This document shows positions 8,494 to 17,655 of a DNA stretch of 64,000 nucleotides, piece by piece (position 1 is the stretch's first letter; every line of letters starts with the position of its first letter). Source of the DNA: JBCBDX01 sp039822005 (GTDB lineage: Bacteria; Pseudomonadota; Alphaproteobacteria; Rhizobiales; Rhizobiaceae). The notes under the pieces are model-generated. The model was given only the letters and a program-made list of their open reading frames with translations. It had not been told where the DNA came from and ran no database searches. A program made the position numbers and the translations under genes. Location: the NCBI GenBank assembly GCA_039822005.1, contig JBCBMZ010000002.1, forward strand, positions 372,001 to 436,000, written 5' to 3'.

Positions 8494-9738
8494 ATGACGA
8501 TTGAGCGCAGTGGACATCTGGAGGAGGCCAAGCGCACAGCGTTGATTTTCGCCGCTTCGCAGGCTGTGATCGGTGCTGCCGCGCCCGTAACCATTTCCAT
8601 GGGCGGACTCGCCGGCGATTACCTGTTGGGCGCAGACAAAGCATTGGCAACCGCACCAGTAACAGGCTTTACTGTTGGCGTTGCTCTTGGCGCGATGCCA
8701 GCCGCGCTACTCATGCGCGCGGTGGGTAGAAAAAACGGATTTATCACAGGGTCACTCATCACTGCCCTCGGTGGAGCGCTGGCTGGTCTGGCAATTGTGC
8801 GCGGTGATTTTTGGCTTTTTGCCACCGCCCTTCTTATTGTCGGACTTGGTGGGGCGTTCGTTCAACAATTCAGGTTTGCCGCAGCGGATGCCGCGCCGCC
8901 GGACTTCAAGCCCAAAGCGATCGCTTGGGTTTTGGGGGGCGGCGTGTTTGCGGCCATTATTGGGCCTCAGCTGGTCATTATGACGCGCGATATGATGGCG
9001 CCCATTGAATTTGCCGGCGCTTTCTTCGCCGTCGTGTTCCTCGGTTTAGCCGGCGTCATCATTTTAATGTTTTTAAGGGCAACCCCGCCGGGCGCAGAGC
9101 CGGCGGCCGACCCGACTGTTTCTGGCGATGCGCGCCCTCTCGGCGTGATCATTAGGCAACCGCGCTTCATCATCGCGTTTGCCTGCGGGGTCACAACCTA
9201 TGCTCTGATGTCCTTCATGATGACGGGCGCGCCTTTGGCGATGGTCGGTTGTGGATTGTCAATTGACGAGGCGACGCTCGGTATTTCCTGGCATGTGTTG
9301 GCGATGTTTGCGCCAAGCTTTGTCACCGGGCGCCTTATCGCGCGCTTTGGCAAGGAAGCAATTGTCGGAACCGGCCTGTTCATCCTTTTGGTTTGTGGTC
9401 TGGTGGCGTTGACCGGTATCCAACTGTGGCAGTTCTGGCTTGCTTTGATCTTGCTCGGTGTCGGCTGGAATTTTGGATTTATCGGATCAACGGCGATGAT
9501 CACCGACACATACCGGGCTTCGGAAAAAAACAAGGTGCAAGGCGTTCACGACTTCGCCCTGTTCTCAACGGTGGCATTCGCCTCACTCATGTCCGGCGCG
9601 ACGCTCAATGCATTTGGTGAAACGGCGCAATCGGGTTGGGTTGCAATCAGTTTGATTCTCATTCCCGTGGCCGCGATCTGCCTTCTTGCACTCATTTTGC
9701 ACACGCTGGCGTCCCGCCGAAGCGTGCAACCGGCCTAG
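8494..9738 (+). CDS. Major facilitator superfamily transporter
   Basis: A 414-residue inner-membrane protein with 12 likely transmembrane segments in two halves separated by a loop near residues 200-215 (PPGAEPAADPTVSGDARP). Its AVGRKNGF (about 74-81) resembles the loop 2-3 motif of MFS carriers, and GRLIARFGKEAIVGTGL (275-291) is the equivalent in the second half. It starts 11 bases after nusB, so it may be transcribed with the riboflavin block. The substrate is unknown; riboflavin export is only a guess from position. Confidence 0.85.
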   Translation: MTIERSGHLEEAKRTALIFAASQAVIGAAAPVTISMGGLAGDYLLGADKALATAPVTGFTVGVALGAMPAALLMRAVGRKNGFITGSLITALGGALAGLAIVRGDFWLFATALLIVGLGGAFVQQFRFAAADAAPPDFKPKAIAWVLGGGVFAAIIGPQLVIMTRDMMAPIEFAGAFFAVVFLGLAGVIILMFLRATPPGAEPAADPTVSGDARPLGVIIRQPRFIIAFACGVTTYALMSFMMTGAPLAMVGCGLSIDEATLGISWHVLAMFAPSFVTGRLIARFGKEAIVGTGLFILLVCGLVALTGIQLWQFWLALILLGVGWNFGFIGSTAMITDTYRASEKNKVQGVHDFALFSTVAFASLMSGATLNAFGETAQSGWVAISLILIPVAAICLLALILHTLASRRSVQPA

Positions 9739-9896
9739 GCCGTGGTCAAACCATTGTGGGCGCTACATCTCGGTGCTTGACCCTCCGGCGGCCTTCCGTC
9801 ATAGGTCGCGCCGTTCCGTGTCGGGGCTGGCCCTTTCGCGGCAATTAGGGAAATGCGTGTTTCCTGATCGGGAAATACCATCATGGAGGAACAAAA

Positions 9897-12032
9897 ATGC
9901 TGCTTCTCGCGGTGATCGGGTGCGGTCTCGTTTCCGTTCTTTACGCGATCTGGGCAACACAATCGGTGTTGGCTGCAGATCAGGGCAACGCACGTATGCA
10001 AGAGATCGCCAGCGCGATCCGCGAAGGTGCTCAAGCCTATCTCAATCGTCAATATTCAACCATCGCGGTTGTTGGCGTCATTGTTGCCATTGCCACATGG
10101 CTGTTGCTGGGCCTGACCGCTGCCATCGGTTTTGTGGTTGGTGCCGTGTTGTCCGGTGTCGCTGGTTACATCGGCATGTTCGTTTCCGTGCGCGCCAATG
10201 TGCGCACCGCGCAAGCTGCCGCACATTCACTCTCCGGTGGGTTGGACATCGCATTCAAATCCGGTGCAATCACGGGCATGCTGGTGGCCGGTCTCGCGCT
10301 TTTGGGCGTTGCCGTCTATTACTGGATCCTGGTCGAGCTCATGGGGCTGGCTCCTGAAGATCGTATAGTGATCGATGCGCTCGTCGCGTTAGGCTTTGGC
10401 GCTTCATTGATCTCCATCTTCGCTCGTCTGGGCGGTGGTATCTTCACCAAGGGTGCTGACGTCGGCGGTGACCTGGTTGGCAAAGTGGAAGCTGGCATCC
10501 CGGAAGATGATCCACGTAACCCGGCCACCATTGCGGACAATGTCGGTGACAATGTTGGTGACTGCGCGGGCATGGCGGCCGACTTGTTTGAAACCTATGC
10601 GGTGACAGTTGTGGCAACCATGGTTCTCGGTGCCATCTTCTTTACCGGTACCGACATTCTGGCAGATGTGATGCTCTACCCGCTCGCCATCGGCGCCGCG
10701 TGTTTGTTGACATCCATTATCGGCACGTTCTTTGTACGCTTGGGTTCAAACGGCTCGATCATGGGCGCGCTGTATAAAGGCCTGATTGCAACCGGCATCC
10801 TTTCGGTTATTGGACTTGGTGCCGCAACGTCCCTCACCATCGGATGGGACACCATCGGAACCATCGATGGCAAGGAGATTATCGGTCGCCACCTGTTCTA
10901 CTGCGGCTTGATTGGTCTGGTCGTGACCGCACTTATTGTAGTGATCACCGAGTATTACACCGGCACCAACAAGCGTCCGGTCAATTCGATCTCACAAGCG
11001 TCGGTCACGGGCCACGGTACAAATGTCATTCAAGGTCTTGCGATTTCCCTTGAATCAACGGCGCTACCGGCCATCGTCATCGTGGCGGGGATTATTTCGA
11101 CATATCAACTGGGTGGACTGTTTGGCACCGGCATCGCGGTCACCGCTATGCTCGGCATCGCAGGTATGATTGTCGCGCTCGACGCTTTCGGCCCGGTAAC
11201 CGACAATGCCGGCGGTATTGCGGAAATGGCCGGTCTCGATCCCGAGGTGCGTAAATCGACTGATGCACTCGACGCCGTAGGCAACACCACAAAGGCAGTT
11301 ACCAAAGGATACGCTATCGGTTCAGCGGGGCTTGGTGCGTTGGTCCTGTTTGCGGCTTACTCAAACGACCTTGAGTTCTTCGCGGCCAACGCCGAGAAGT
11401 ATCCCTACTTTGCCGACATGGGTACGATTTCATTTGATCTGTCCAACCCATACGTTGTGGCAGGTCTGATCTTCGGTGGTCTGATCCCCTACCTCTTTGG
11501 TGGTATTGCCATGACCGCCGTCGGTCGCGCAGCCGGCTCGATTGTTGAGGAAGTGCGGCGTCAGTTTCGCGAAGACGCGGGCATCATGACGGGCGAGTCC
11601 AAGCCGGACTATGCCCGCGCTGTGGACCTTTTGACCAAGGCTGCGATCAAGGAAATGATCATCCCTTCACTGCTGCCGGTGCTCGCGCCACTGGTGGTCT
11701 ATTTCGGTGTATTGGTGATTTCAGGATCGAAAGCCTCAGCGTTTGCAGCGGTCGGTGCAATGCTGCTCGGGGTTATCGTCAACGGCTTGTTTGTGGCCAT
11801 TTCCATGACATCAGGCGGTGGTGCCTGGGACAATGCCAAAAAGTCCTTTGAGGACGGTTTTGTGGACAAGGATGGCGTGCGTCACGAAAAAGGTTCAGAG
11901 GCGCACAAAGCGTCGGTGACCGGCGATACGGTGGGCGATCCTTATAAGGACACAGCAGGTCCGGCGGTTAACCCGGCCATCAAGATCACCAACATTGTTG
12001 CGTTGTTGCTCTTGGCTGTGCTCGCACACTAA
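9897..12032 (+). CDS. hppA: Membrane-bound proton-translocating pyrophosphatase, K+-independent
   Basis: Hydrolyses pyrophosphate and pumps protons across the inner membrane. The 711-residue, about 16-segment protein has the catalytic loop GGGIFTKGADVGGDLVGKVE and DDPRNPATIADNVGDNVGDCAG (about 178-225) and the second acidic loop near FGPVTDNAGGIAEM (429-442). At the position that separates subfamilies the sequence reads GNTTKAVTKGYAIGSAGLGA: Lys where K+-dependent enzymes have Ala, which marks the K+-independent type. GGAGG lies 7 bases before the ATG. A strong terminator follows at 12057-12086. Confidence 0.96.
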   Translation: MLLLAVIGCGLVSVLYAIWATQSVLAADQGNARMQEIASAIREGAQAYLNRQYSTIAVVGVIVAIATWLLLGLTAAIGFVVGAVLSGVAGYIGMFVSVRANVRTAQAAAHSLSGGLDIAFKSGAITGMLVAGLALLGVAVYYWILVELMGLAPEDRIVIDALVALGFGASLISIFARLGGGIFTKGADVGGDLVGKVEAGIPEDDPRNPATIADNVGDNVGDCAGMAADLFETYAVTVVATMVLGAIFFTGTDILADVMLYPLAIGAACLLTSIIGTFFVRLGSNGSIMGALYKGLIATGILSVIGLGAATSLTIGWDTIGTIDGKEIIGRHLFYCGLIGLVVTALIVVITEYYTGTNKRPVNSISQASVTGHGTNVIQGLAISLESTALPAIVIVAGIISTYQLGGLFGTGIAVTAMLGIAGMIVALDAFGPVTDNAGGIAEMAGLDPEVRKSTDALDAVGNTTKAVTKGYAIGSAGLGALVLFAAYSNDLEFFAANAEKYPYFADMGTISFDLSNPYVVAGLIFGGLIPYLFGGIAMTAVGRAAGSIVEEVRRQFREDAGIMTGESKPDYARAVDLLTKAAIKEMIIPSLLPVLAPLVVYFGVLVISGSKASAFAAVGAMLLGVIVNGLFVAISMTSGGGAWDNAKKSFEDGFVDKDGVRHEKGSEAHKASVTGDTVGDPYKDTAGPAVNPAIKITNIVALLLLAVLAH

Positions 12033-12056
12033 GCCGTCTTTGCAAAATCCCATGTT

Positions 12057-12086
12057 AAAACCCGCGGAGTGATCCGCGGGTTTTTT
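12057..12086 (+). terminator. Rho-independent terminator of hppA
   Basis: Perfect 8-base stem CCCGCGGA (12061-12068) / TCCGCGGG (12073-12080) with loop GTGA, then TTTTTT; the AAAA before the stem can pair with the T run. It lies 25 bases past the hppA stop. Confidence 0.95.
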
Positions 12087-12175
12087 CGTTTCTGACATTG
12101 AGATCAAGAAAATGGGCAATCGGTGTAAACCAATCAGCGCCGTCAAGACATTCACGGTTAAGAATGGAAAAAACG

Positions 12176-12541
12176 ATGACCGATGGAACAAACGACATCA
12201 ATGAGCTTGAAGCGCTGCTGGGTCACACAAAGGCCGCTTATGGCAAGCTGGAACATGAAGGCGTGCTCTCAGCTGGAGCCCGCAGGCGTTTTAATTCGGT
12301 CCGCTATGCCTCATTCGCCATCGCGGCATCCCTTACGGTTGCAGTGGCCTTGTTCGCGTTGACCATCGTGAATGGCGGCGGTCCGGGTATGATCCCGCCA
12401 TCAAGGCTCGCAACGTCTTTGCCAACGTTGGCAGCACCGGCTGCACCAACGGCCAGCGTCGGTTCGCACGTTTTCACCCGCGCAAGGCAGTTTCCGGCGT
12501 CCTTCAGCATGCCGTCCCGCCCAACAGCTTCAAACGGTTGA
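12176..12541 (+). CDS. Single-pass membrane protein, possible anti-sigma factor
   Basis: A 121-residue protein: acidic cytoplasmic-like N-terminus (about 1-45), one membrane segment (about 49-69, YASFAIAASLTVAVALFALTI) and a Pro/Ala/Ser-rich periplasmic tail. It is followed after 6 bases by an ECF-type sigma factor gene, and the topology is that of a short anti-sigma factor, but no zinc-binding HxxxCxxC motif is present and it precedes rather than follows the sigma gene. The function is therefore inference. ATG 12176 is preferred to upstream TTG/ATG codons because GGAAAA lies just upstream and the hppA terminator leaves room for a promoter. Confidence 0.6.
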   Translation: MTDGTNDINELEALLGHTKAAYGKLEHEGVLSAGARRRFNSVRYASFAIAASLTVAVALFALTIVNGGGPGMIPPSRLATSLPTLAAPAAPTASVGSHVFTRARQFPASFSMPSRPTASNG

Positions 12542-12547
12542 GTTAAA

Positions 12548-13099
12548 ATGTTGGCGATGGACACTAATTGGCAATTGTTTGCGCGAGCCTCAGACGACAG
12601 AGCCGCCCTGGCTGAGCTTTTTGAGCGCCATCGCCACTTTGTGTACCGGCTGGGGTGGGGTGTTTTGCAATCGGGTGAGGCCGCAGAGGACATCGTCCAA
12701 GATGTGTTCCTCAAGATTGGGTCAGGCCGGTTGAAGGCCGTGCCGAATGCCCGCTTTACTACATGGCTTTATGGACTGGCGATCAACACGGCGCGCGAAC
12801 ATGCCCGCAAGAGGCGGAGATTTTGGGGCGCAGAGGACGCCAATGAGGTGCTCGAAAAGCAAGCCGATGAGGCCACCGATCCTGAGCGCGCAGATGCGTT
12901 GCGTGACTTGGCCAAGGCCCTTGCCATGCTGCCCATCCGCCAGCGCGAAGTCGTCCTGCTTCGCTTTTACGAAGGTTTCGATACCCAAGAGACAGCTGAC
13001 ATTCTCGGCTGCCGCGAAGGTACCGTAAAGGCCCATCTGCACCGGGCCACCCAAACGTTGCGAGAAGGCCTCGCACCATACAAAACCGAAAGGACCTGA
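12548..13099 (+). CDS. ECF-type RNA polymerase sigma factor
   Basis: A 183-residue sigma-70 family protein of the group IV kind. Region 2 covers about residues 20-90 (LFERHRHFVYRLGWG, EDIVQDVFLKIG, TTWLYGLAINTAREHARKRRR) and region 4 about 120-175 (LAMLPIRQREVVLLRFYEGF, then the HTH ETADILGCREGTVKAHLHRA). Regions 1.1 and 3 are absent as expected. It is the middle gene of a tight three-gene run (gaps 6 and 1 bases), flanked by a membrane protein and a secreted protein, the layout of an envelope-signal module. Its promoter targets are unknown. Confidence 0.88.
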   Translation: MLAMDTNWQLFARASDDRAALAELFERHRHFVYRLGWGVLQSGEAAEDIVQDVFLKIGSGRLKAVPNARFTTWLYGLAINTAREHARKRRRFWGAEDANEVLEKQADEATDPERADALRDLAKALAMLPIRQREVVLLRFYEGFDTQETADILGCREGTVKAHLHRATQTLREGLAPYKTERT

Positions 13100-13100
13100 C

Positions 13101-13463
13101 ATGAAAAAACTGATCATCGCCGCAACGATCTGTGTTGCAACGCTTGTAACCGTCCCCGCCCATGCGGATGAAGAGGTTGATCAACTCAACGACTATTTGG
13201 CGCTGGCTGAGCAATATATCGACCTTGCCAAGCGTCCCGAGGCGGCTGTCTTCTTTGCTGTTGAAGGCATTGTCGAAATTCATGAAGCGCGCGGTGAAAA
13301 GGCCAAGGCGGCTGAAATGCTGACCGCCATGCTGGAGAAATTTCCTGAAAAATCAGCCGAACGGAACATTATCCGTTTCCAGCTGCGTGACCTTCACGCC
13401 GAAATGGGTGACGGCGCAGCGGCATTGGCGCAGTTGCAGGCGGTCATTGAAGACAATCAATAG
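13101..13463 (+). CDS. Exported TPR-like helical protein
   Basis: A 120-residue protein with a Sec signal peptide (MKKLIIAATICVATLVTVPAHA, cleavage likely after AHA at 22). The mature part is all-helical with two TPR-like helix pairs (about 28-60 and 62-115; AAEMLTAMLEKFPEKSAERN and AALAQLQAVIED). It starts one base after the sigma gene stop and so is co-expressed with it. It may be a periplasmic sensor partner or target of the sigma module; neither is shown by the sequence. Confidence 0.75.
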   Translation: MKKLIIAATICVATLVTVPAHADEEVDQLNDYLALAEQYIDLAKRPEAAVFFAVEGIVEIHEARGEKAKAAEMLTAMLEKFPEKSAERNIIRFQLRDLHAEMGDGAAALAQLQAVIEDNQ

Positions 13464-13532
13464 GGTCGTTTCCCCCGCTTTTAGGGGCACGCCAGCCTGA
13501 TCACGTCCCCCGTGCACCATATCGAGCTGGCG

Positions 13533-13562
13533 CAGAGCCTGCGGAGCCATCCGCGGGCTCTG
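13533..13562. terminator. Hairpin between convergent genes, possible bidirectional terminator
   Basis: CAGAGCCTGCGGA and TCCGCGGGCTCTG form a 13-pair stem with one T-G pair and loop GCCA. It separates the sigma operon (ends 13463) from bamE (ends 13604). There is no good T run on either strand, so intrinsic termination is uncertain. Confidence 0.45.
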
Positions 13563-13603
13563 GTTTCAAGTGAGCTGAGTTTGGTTCAAAAGCCCAAGCG
13601 CCG

Positions 13604-14092
13604 TTAACCCCCGCCAAGGATGTTTGACGCACTGCCGCGTAAACCGCCCGACAATATCTGGGCCAGGAATGTTTGGTCTTTGCCACCGGTTGGTGTGGTG
13701 CGCGAGATAAAATCAAAAATCTTGCCGTCCTGGACGCCATAATCGGCAATACGGTTCACCTTGTTTTCTTCGTCAAAATAAACCGCCAAGACACGCTGAT
13801 CGACCAATTTCGGCTTCATGAATTGAGCACGACGTTCGCGTGTCTGCGAAATATAGTAGAAGGCTTCTTCATTCTCGAGCGCGTTGGTCGTGGTCGGTGT
13901 ACCGAGTGACAAAAGGACCTGTTCGCGGCTAGATCCCGGTGGAACCAAAGCAAGTGTCTGCTCGTCGACGACATAACCCTGTTTAAAGGTCTCTGACGTG
14001 GACAGCGCGTCATTGACCGAGCATCCAGCCAAAGCCACGCCTGCCAAAAGAATGAAAGGCGCGACACAAGTGCGCAAGAAACTTGTTTTCAT
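13604..14092 (-). CDS. bamE: Outer membrane protein assembly factor BamE (SmpA/OmlA lipoprotein)
   Basis: Lipoprotein of the BAM complex that inserts beta-barrel proteins into the outer membrane. The 162-residue product has a type II signal peptide with lipobox LAGCS (lipidated Cys at about 23). The SmpA/OmlA fold follows, with the typical LVPPGSSREQVLLSLGTPT (about 48-66) and AVYFDEENKVNRIADYG. ATG 14092 is chosen over an upstream in-frame TTG because it gives a proper signal peptide. It is divergent from the ubiquinol-cytochrome c chaperone gene, as in many Hyphomicrobiales. Confidence 0.9.
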   Translation of the reverse strand: MKTSFLRTCVAPFILLAGVALAGCSVNDALSTSETFKQGYVVDEQTLALVPPGSSREQVLLSLGTPTTTNALENEEAFYYISQTRERRAQFMKPKLVDQRVLAVYFDEENKVNRIADYGVQDGKIFDFISRTTPTGGKDQTFLAQILSGGLRGSASNILGGG

Positions 14093-14222
14093 CCGATGAG
14101 CTGCCAAATTTGTCTCCAAGCGTTGATAATGTCATAGACACCGATACTTCGCTATCTCAGCAAGCCCGAGCATTCAAGCTTGGCGCTACAACCGGCTTCG
14201 ACCATTTAAGGTGAATTAAGGC

Positions 14223-14801
14223 ATGATTCTGTCATTGTTTCGACCAACAGCGGCGAACACCAATTCGCTTATCGTGGATCAGACGTTTGAAACCATCGTC
14301 ACGGCCGCGCGCCAGCCAACGCTTTTTGCTGATTGGGGCGTGCCGGATACGCCGCTGGGGCGCTATGAAAGCCTCAGCCTGCACGTCATCTTGTTCCTTT
14401 ATCGGACACGTGAAGCTTCTCATGCGGTTAAGTCTCTTGAGCAGGATGTGGTTGACGAGTTCTTTAAGGATATTGACCATTCGGTCCGAGAACTGGGTGT
14501 GGGCGATGCAGGCGTCCCGAAGCGAATGAAAAAACTTGGCAAAATGTTTTACGGGCGTATGGGCCCCTATTGGCAAGCGCTGGATGCCCGCGATGAAGCC
14601 TCGTTGGCGCAGGCGATTAAACGCAACATCACACCGCCAGATATTGGTGCGCCACTCAATTTGGACGATCAGACGCTGGCGCGCTATGCGCTTCAAACCG
14701 CCGATAATATGACCACTATCACAGAAGAAGCCATGTTGAGCGGGCAATTGTCTTTTCTGGTTGCCCGTGACGTTGCGGAAAAAACAAAGGCAGATGAATA
14801 A
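14223..14801 (+). CDS. Ubiquinol-cytochrome c chaperone family protein
   Basis: A 192-residue cytoplasmic protein of the CBP3-like family, named from its mitochondrial relatives that assist assembly of the cytochrome bc1 complex. Recognisable segments are ADWGVPDTPLGRYESLSLHVILFL (about 39-62), VDEFFKDIDHSVRELGVGD (80-98) and GRMGPYWQAL (112-121). It lies directly before the DUF177 gene (next codon after its stop), divergent from bamE. That bacterial members act in bc1 assembly is inferred from the family. Confidence 0.9.
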   Translation: MILSLFRPTAANTNSLIVDQTFETIVTAARQPTLFADWGVPDTPLGRYESLSLHVILFLYRTREASHAVKSLEQDVVDEFFKDIDHSVRELGVGDAGVPKRMKKLGKMFYGRMGPYWQALDARDEASLAQAIKRNITPPDIGAPLNLDDQTLARYALQTADNMTTITEEAMLSGQLSFLVARDVAEKTKADE

Positions 14802-15398
14802 TTGCTGAGGGAAAGCCTGCGGCTTGAAGGTTCGCCGATAAGTCATCCGATCAATGTGTCGTCGCTTCCCACCAAGGGTCGCACAATAGTCCTACAACCC
14901 GATGCAGACGATTGTGCAAGGCTCGCCGATGAATTGGACGTCTTGTCGGTGAGCGGCCTTCGCGCGGAAGTGACGGTAACACGCTGGCAGCGCGATGGCG
15001 TGCGTCTTAAAGGGCCCTTGACGGCAAACGTCAAACAAACCTGTGTCCTAACGCTCGAACCCATGGTCAGCGTCGTTGAGGCGATCATCGACGCGCTGTT
15101 TATCCCTGACACGTCGAAGCTCTCGCGCAAAACAGCTGACAATGACACGCATGCGATCCTGATCGATCCCGAAAGCGATGATGCGCCGGAAATGTTTACC
15201 CCACCTGAACTTGACATCGGAGGGGTCGTTCATGAGTTCCTTGCCTTGTCGATTGATCCCTATCCGCGATCGACACAATCAAATGATTTGGCTGATAAAA
15301 CAAATTTTGCAGCCGATGGGTCGCCGGTGCAAGAAGACAAGCCAAACCCGTTTGCTGTCCTCGCCAAGCTAAAAAATGACGGCGCAAACGATACTTAA
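14802..15398 (+). CDS. DUF177 (YceD) family protein
   Basis: A 198-residue protein of the YceD/DUF177 family, linked to 23S rRNA or large-subunit accumulation in other bacteria and plants. The core is LKGPLTANVKQTCVLTLEPM (about 69-88), where the conserved Cys lies in the family QxCV motif, and GGVVHEFLALSIDPYPR (about 138-154). In many bacteria rpmF lies between this gene and plsX; here rpmF is absent and plsX follows after 116 bases. The start is taken as TTG immediately after the previous stop because no in-frame ATG fits the conserved N-terminus (SHPINVSSLP). Confidence 0.82.
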   Translation: MLRESLRLEGSPISHPINVSSLPTKGRTIVLQPDADDCARLADELDVLSVSGLRAEVTVTRWQRDGVRLKGPLTANVKQTCVLTLEPMVSVVEAIIDALFIPDTSKLSRKTADNDTHAILIDPESDDAPEMFTPPELDIGGVVHEFLALSIDPYPRSTQSNDLADKTNFAADGSPVQEDKPNPFAVLAKLKNDGANDT

Positions 15399-15514
15399 CG
15401 CGGCAAACCCTTCAGCTAACGCTTGCGGGCTTACCAAGAAGCGGTTTACACCCTCCAAAAAACAAGATCGCGCCATGAAACGCATTTAAGAACGTGTGGG
15501 TGCTTTAACGGGAT

Positions 15515-16588
15515 GTGTCATTGACCACGATTTCCATCGACGCAATGGGCGGCGATCACGGTCCTGCCGTCATACTGGCTGGGTGCGCCATTTCTTTGCG
15601 GCGACACCCCGATCAAAAGTTTGTTCTGTTCGGTAAAGAACCTCAGATGTTGCCAGCGCTGCGCCGCTTTCCGGATCTGGAAGGGGTGAGCCGAGTGGTA
15701 CATTGTGATGTGGCTGTTTCAATGAACGATAAGCCAAGTCAAGCGCTTCGGCGCGGGCGCTGGAAGTCGTCGATGTGGAAGGCAGTCGAGGCCGTCAAGG
15801 CGGGCGAGGCCGACGTATGTGTCTCTGCCGGCAACACCGGTGCCCTGATGGCCATGGCGCGCTTTTGCCTGCGAACGATGGCCGATATTGAACGCCCCGC
15901 CATTGCCGCTTTGTGGCCAACGTTGCGCGGCGAGAGTGTGGTTTTGGATGTCGGTGCCAATATTGGTGCCGATGCGCAGCAATTGGTGGATTATTCGGTC
16001 ATGGGTGCCGCCATGGCGCGTGCCATTATTGAAAACCCCAAGCCGACAGTCGGCTTGCTGAATGTGGGTGTTGAAGAGATTAAGGGTCAGGAAGAGGTGC
16101 GCGAAGCAGGCCGTCTTTTGCGAACCGCTGAACTGGACAATCTGAGCTATCATGGTTTTGTCGAAGGCGATGATCTGGGCAAGGGCACGGTTGATGTCGT
16201 TGTGACAGAAGGTTTTTCAGGCAACATTGCTTTAAAGACGGCAGAAGGTACGGCGCGGCAATTGGCCGAGTATCTACGCCAGGGCATGTCTCGCACCCTG
16301 GCCGCCAAACTTGGCTATCTGCTGGCGCGGGGCGCATTTCGTCGGTTGCGGGAAAAGATGGACCCGCGCAAAGTCAATGGCGGCGTTTTCCTCGGCCTGA
16401 ATGGTCTGGTGATCAAAAGCCATGGTGGTGCGGATGCAGAGGGTTTCGCGTCCGCCGTTGATCTTGGGCACGATATGATACGCAACGAGCTCTTGCCGCA
16501 TATCAGCGAGGATATCCGTGCGTTCCATACACGCCAGGGGCGCGGCACGGGCAGTGGCACAACGGGCGTCGACCTACAGGAGAAATAG
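15515..16588 (+). CDS. plsX: Phosphate acyltransferase PlsX
   Basis: Converts acyl-ACP to acyl-phosphate, the donor for PlsY in phospholipid synthesis. The 357 residues begin with the conserved ISIDAMGGDHGP and include SAGNTGALMA (about 107-116), VLDVGANIGAD and TEGFSGNIALKTAEGTA (about 237-253). The start is GTG. It is followed three bases later by fabH, the usual fatty acid/phospholipid pairing. The family length is 330-350, so the C-terminus is slightly long with a Gly/Thr-rich tail. Confidence 0.96.
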   Translation: MSLTTISIDAMGGDHGPAVILAGCAISLRRHPDQKFVLFGKEPQMLPALRRFPDLEGVSRVVHCDVAVSMNDKPSQALRRGRWKSSMWKAVEAVKAGEADVCVSAGNTGALMAMARFCLRTMADIERPAIAALWPTLRGESVVLDVGANIGADAQQLVDYSVMGAAMARAIIENPKPTVGLLNVGVEEIKGQEEVREAGRLLRTAELDNLSYHGFVEGDDLGKGTVDVVVTEGFSGNIALKTAEGTARQLAEYLRQGMSRTLAAKLGYLLARGAFRRLREKMDPRKVNGGVFLGLNGLVIKSHGGADAEGFASAVDLGHDMIRNELLPHISEDIRAFHTRQGRGTGSGTTGVDLQEK

Positions 16589-16591
16589 GGC

Positions 16592-17563
16592 ATGTTGAGG
16601 TCAAGGATTGCAGGGGTGGGCAGCGCTTTGCCGCGCAACTGTGTCCCTAATGCTGCGCTTGAAGAAAAGCTCGAAACATCAGACGAATGGATACGCCAGC
16701 GCACGGGCATTCAACAGCGTTATATCGCTGAGGATGATGAAACATCGGCGTCGCTCGGCGAAGCAGCGGCACGGGCCGCACTGGATGATGCCAGCCTGAC
16801 ACCTGATGACATCGACTTGATTATCGTGGCAACATCCACACCCGACAACACGTTTCCCGCGACGGCGGTCAACATCCAAGCGCGTCTGGGTATGCACCAT
16901 GGCGCGGCATTCGATAGCCAAGCGGTGTGTACGGGGTTTGTTTACGCGATCACCACCGCTGATCTGTACATTCGCGGCGGCATGGCAAAGCGTGTCCTTG
17001 TCATAGGCGCAGAGACTTTTTCGCGCATTTTGGATTGGACTGACCGACGCACTGCCGTGCTCTTTGGTGATGGGGCAGGGGCGGTCATTTTAGAGGCATC
17101 GGAAGGCAATGGCCTGACCTCTGACCGCGGTATTCTTGCTGCCAAGCTGCGTTCCGATGGCACTCACCAGAAGAAACTGTTTGTCGATGGCGGTGTTTCA
17201 ACTACCGGCACCATCGGTCATTTGCGCATGGAAGGCCGCGAAGTTTTCAAGCATGCCGTTGGCATGATCACCGACGTGATCGAGGATTCGTTTGCCCATG
17301 CCGGCATTGAAGCCGATGCTGTGGACTGGTTTGTACCGCACCAGGCAAACCGGCGCATAATTGAAGCGTCAGCCAAGAAACTGGGTATCGCCGAGGACAA
17401 AGTTGTAATTACTGTCAACCAGCACGGCAACACATCAGCTGCATCCGTGCCGCTGGCACTGGACGTCGCCGTCAAGGATGGCAGAATCAAGCAAGGCGAT
17501 CTGGTGCTGCTAGAGGCCATGGGCGGCGGGTTTACCTGGGGTGCTGTTCTGCTGCGGTGGTAG
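16592..17563 (+). CDS. fabH: Beta-ketoacyl-ACP synthase III
   Basis: Starts type II fatty acid synthesis by condensing acetyl-CoA with malonyl-ACP. The 323-residue thiolase-fold enzyme has the triad Cys113 (SQAVCTGF), His250 (VPHQANRRI) and Asn280 (QHGNTSAAS). Also conserved are DEWIRQRTGI (31-40) and the C-terminal GGGFTWGAVLLRW. AGGAGA precedes the ATG, which lies 3 bases after plsX. Confidence 0.97.
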   Translation: MLRSRIAGVGSALPRNCVPNAALEEKLETSDEWIRQRTGIQQRYIAEDDETSASLGEAAARAALDDASLTPDDIDLIIVATSTPDNTFPATAVNIQARLGMHHGAAFDSQAVCTGFVYAITTADLYIRGGMAKRVLVIGAETFSRILDWTDRRTAVLFGDGAGAVILEASEGNGLTSDRGILAAKLRSDGTHQKKLFVDGGVSTTGTIGHLRMEGREVFKHAVGMITDVIEDSFAHAGIEADAVDWFVPHQANRRIIEASAKKLGIAEDKVVITVNQHGNTSAASVPLALDVAVKDGRIKQGDLVLLEAMGGGFTWGAVLLRW

Positions 17564-17655
17564 TGATATTGTTGCACGGCTTTTGACGCTGTCTCCTTGA
17601 TTAACAAAGGTTTTTTGTCTAGCTTTCTTTCACGAATGGACTGGGAATAGCCATC

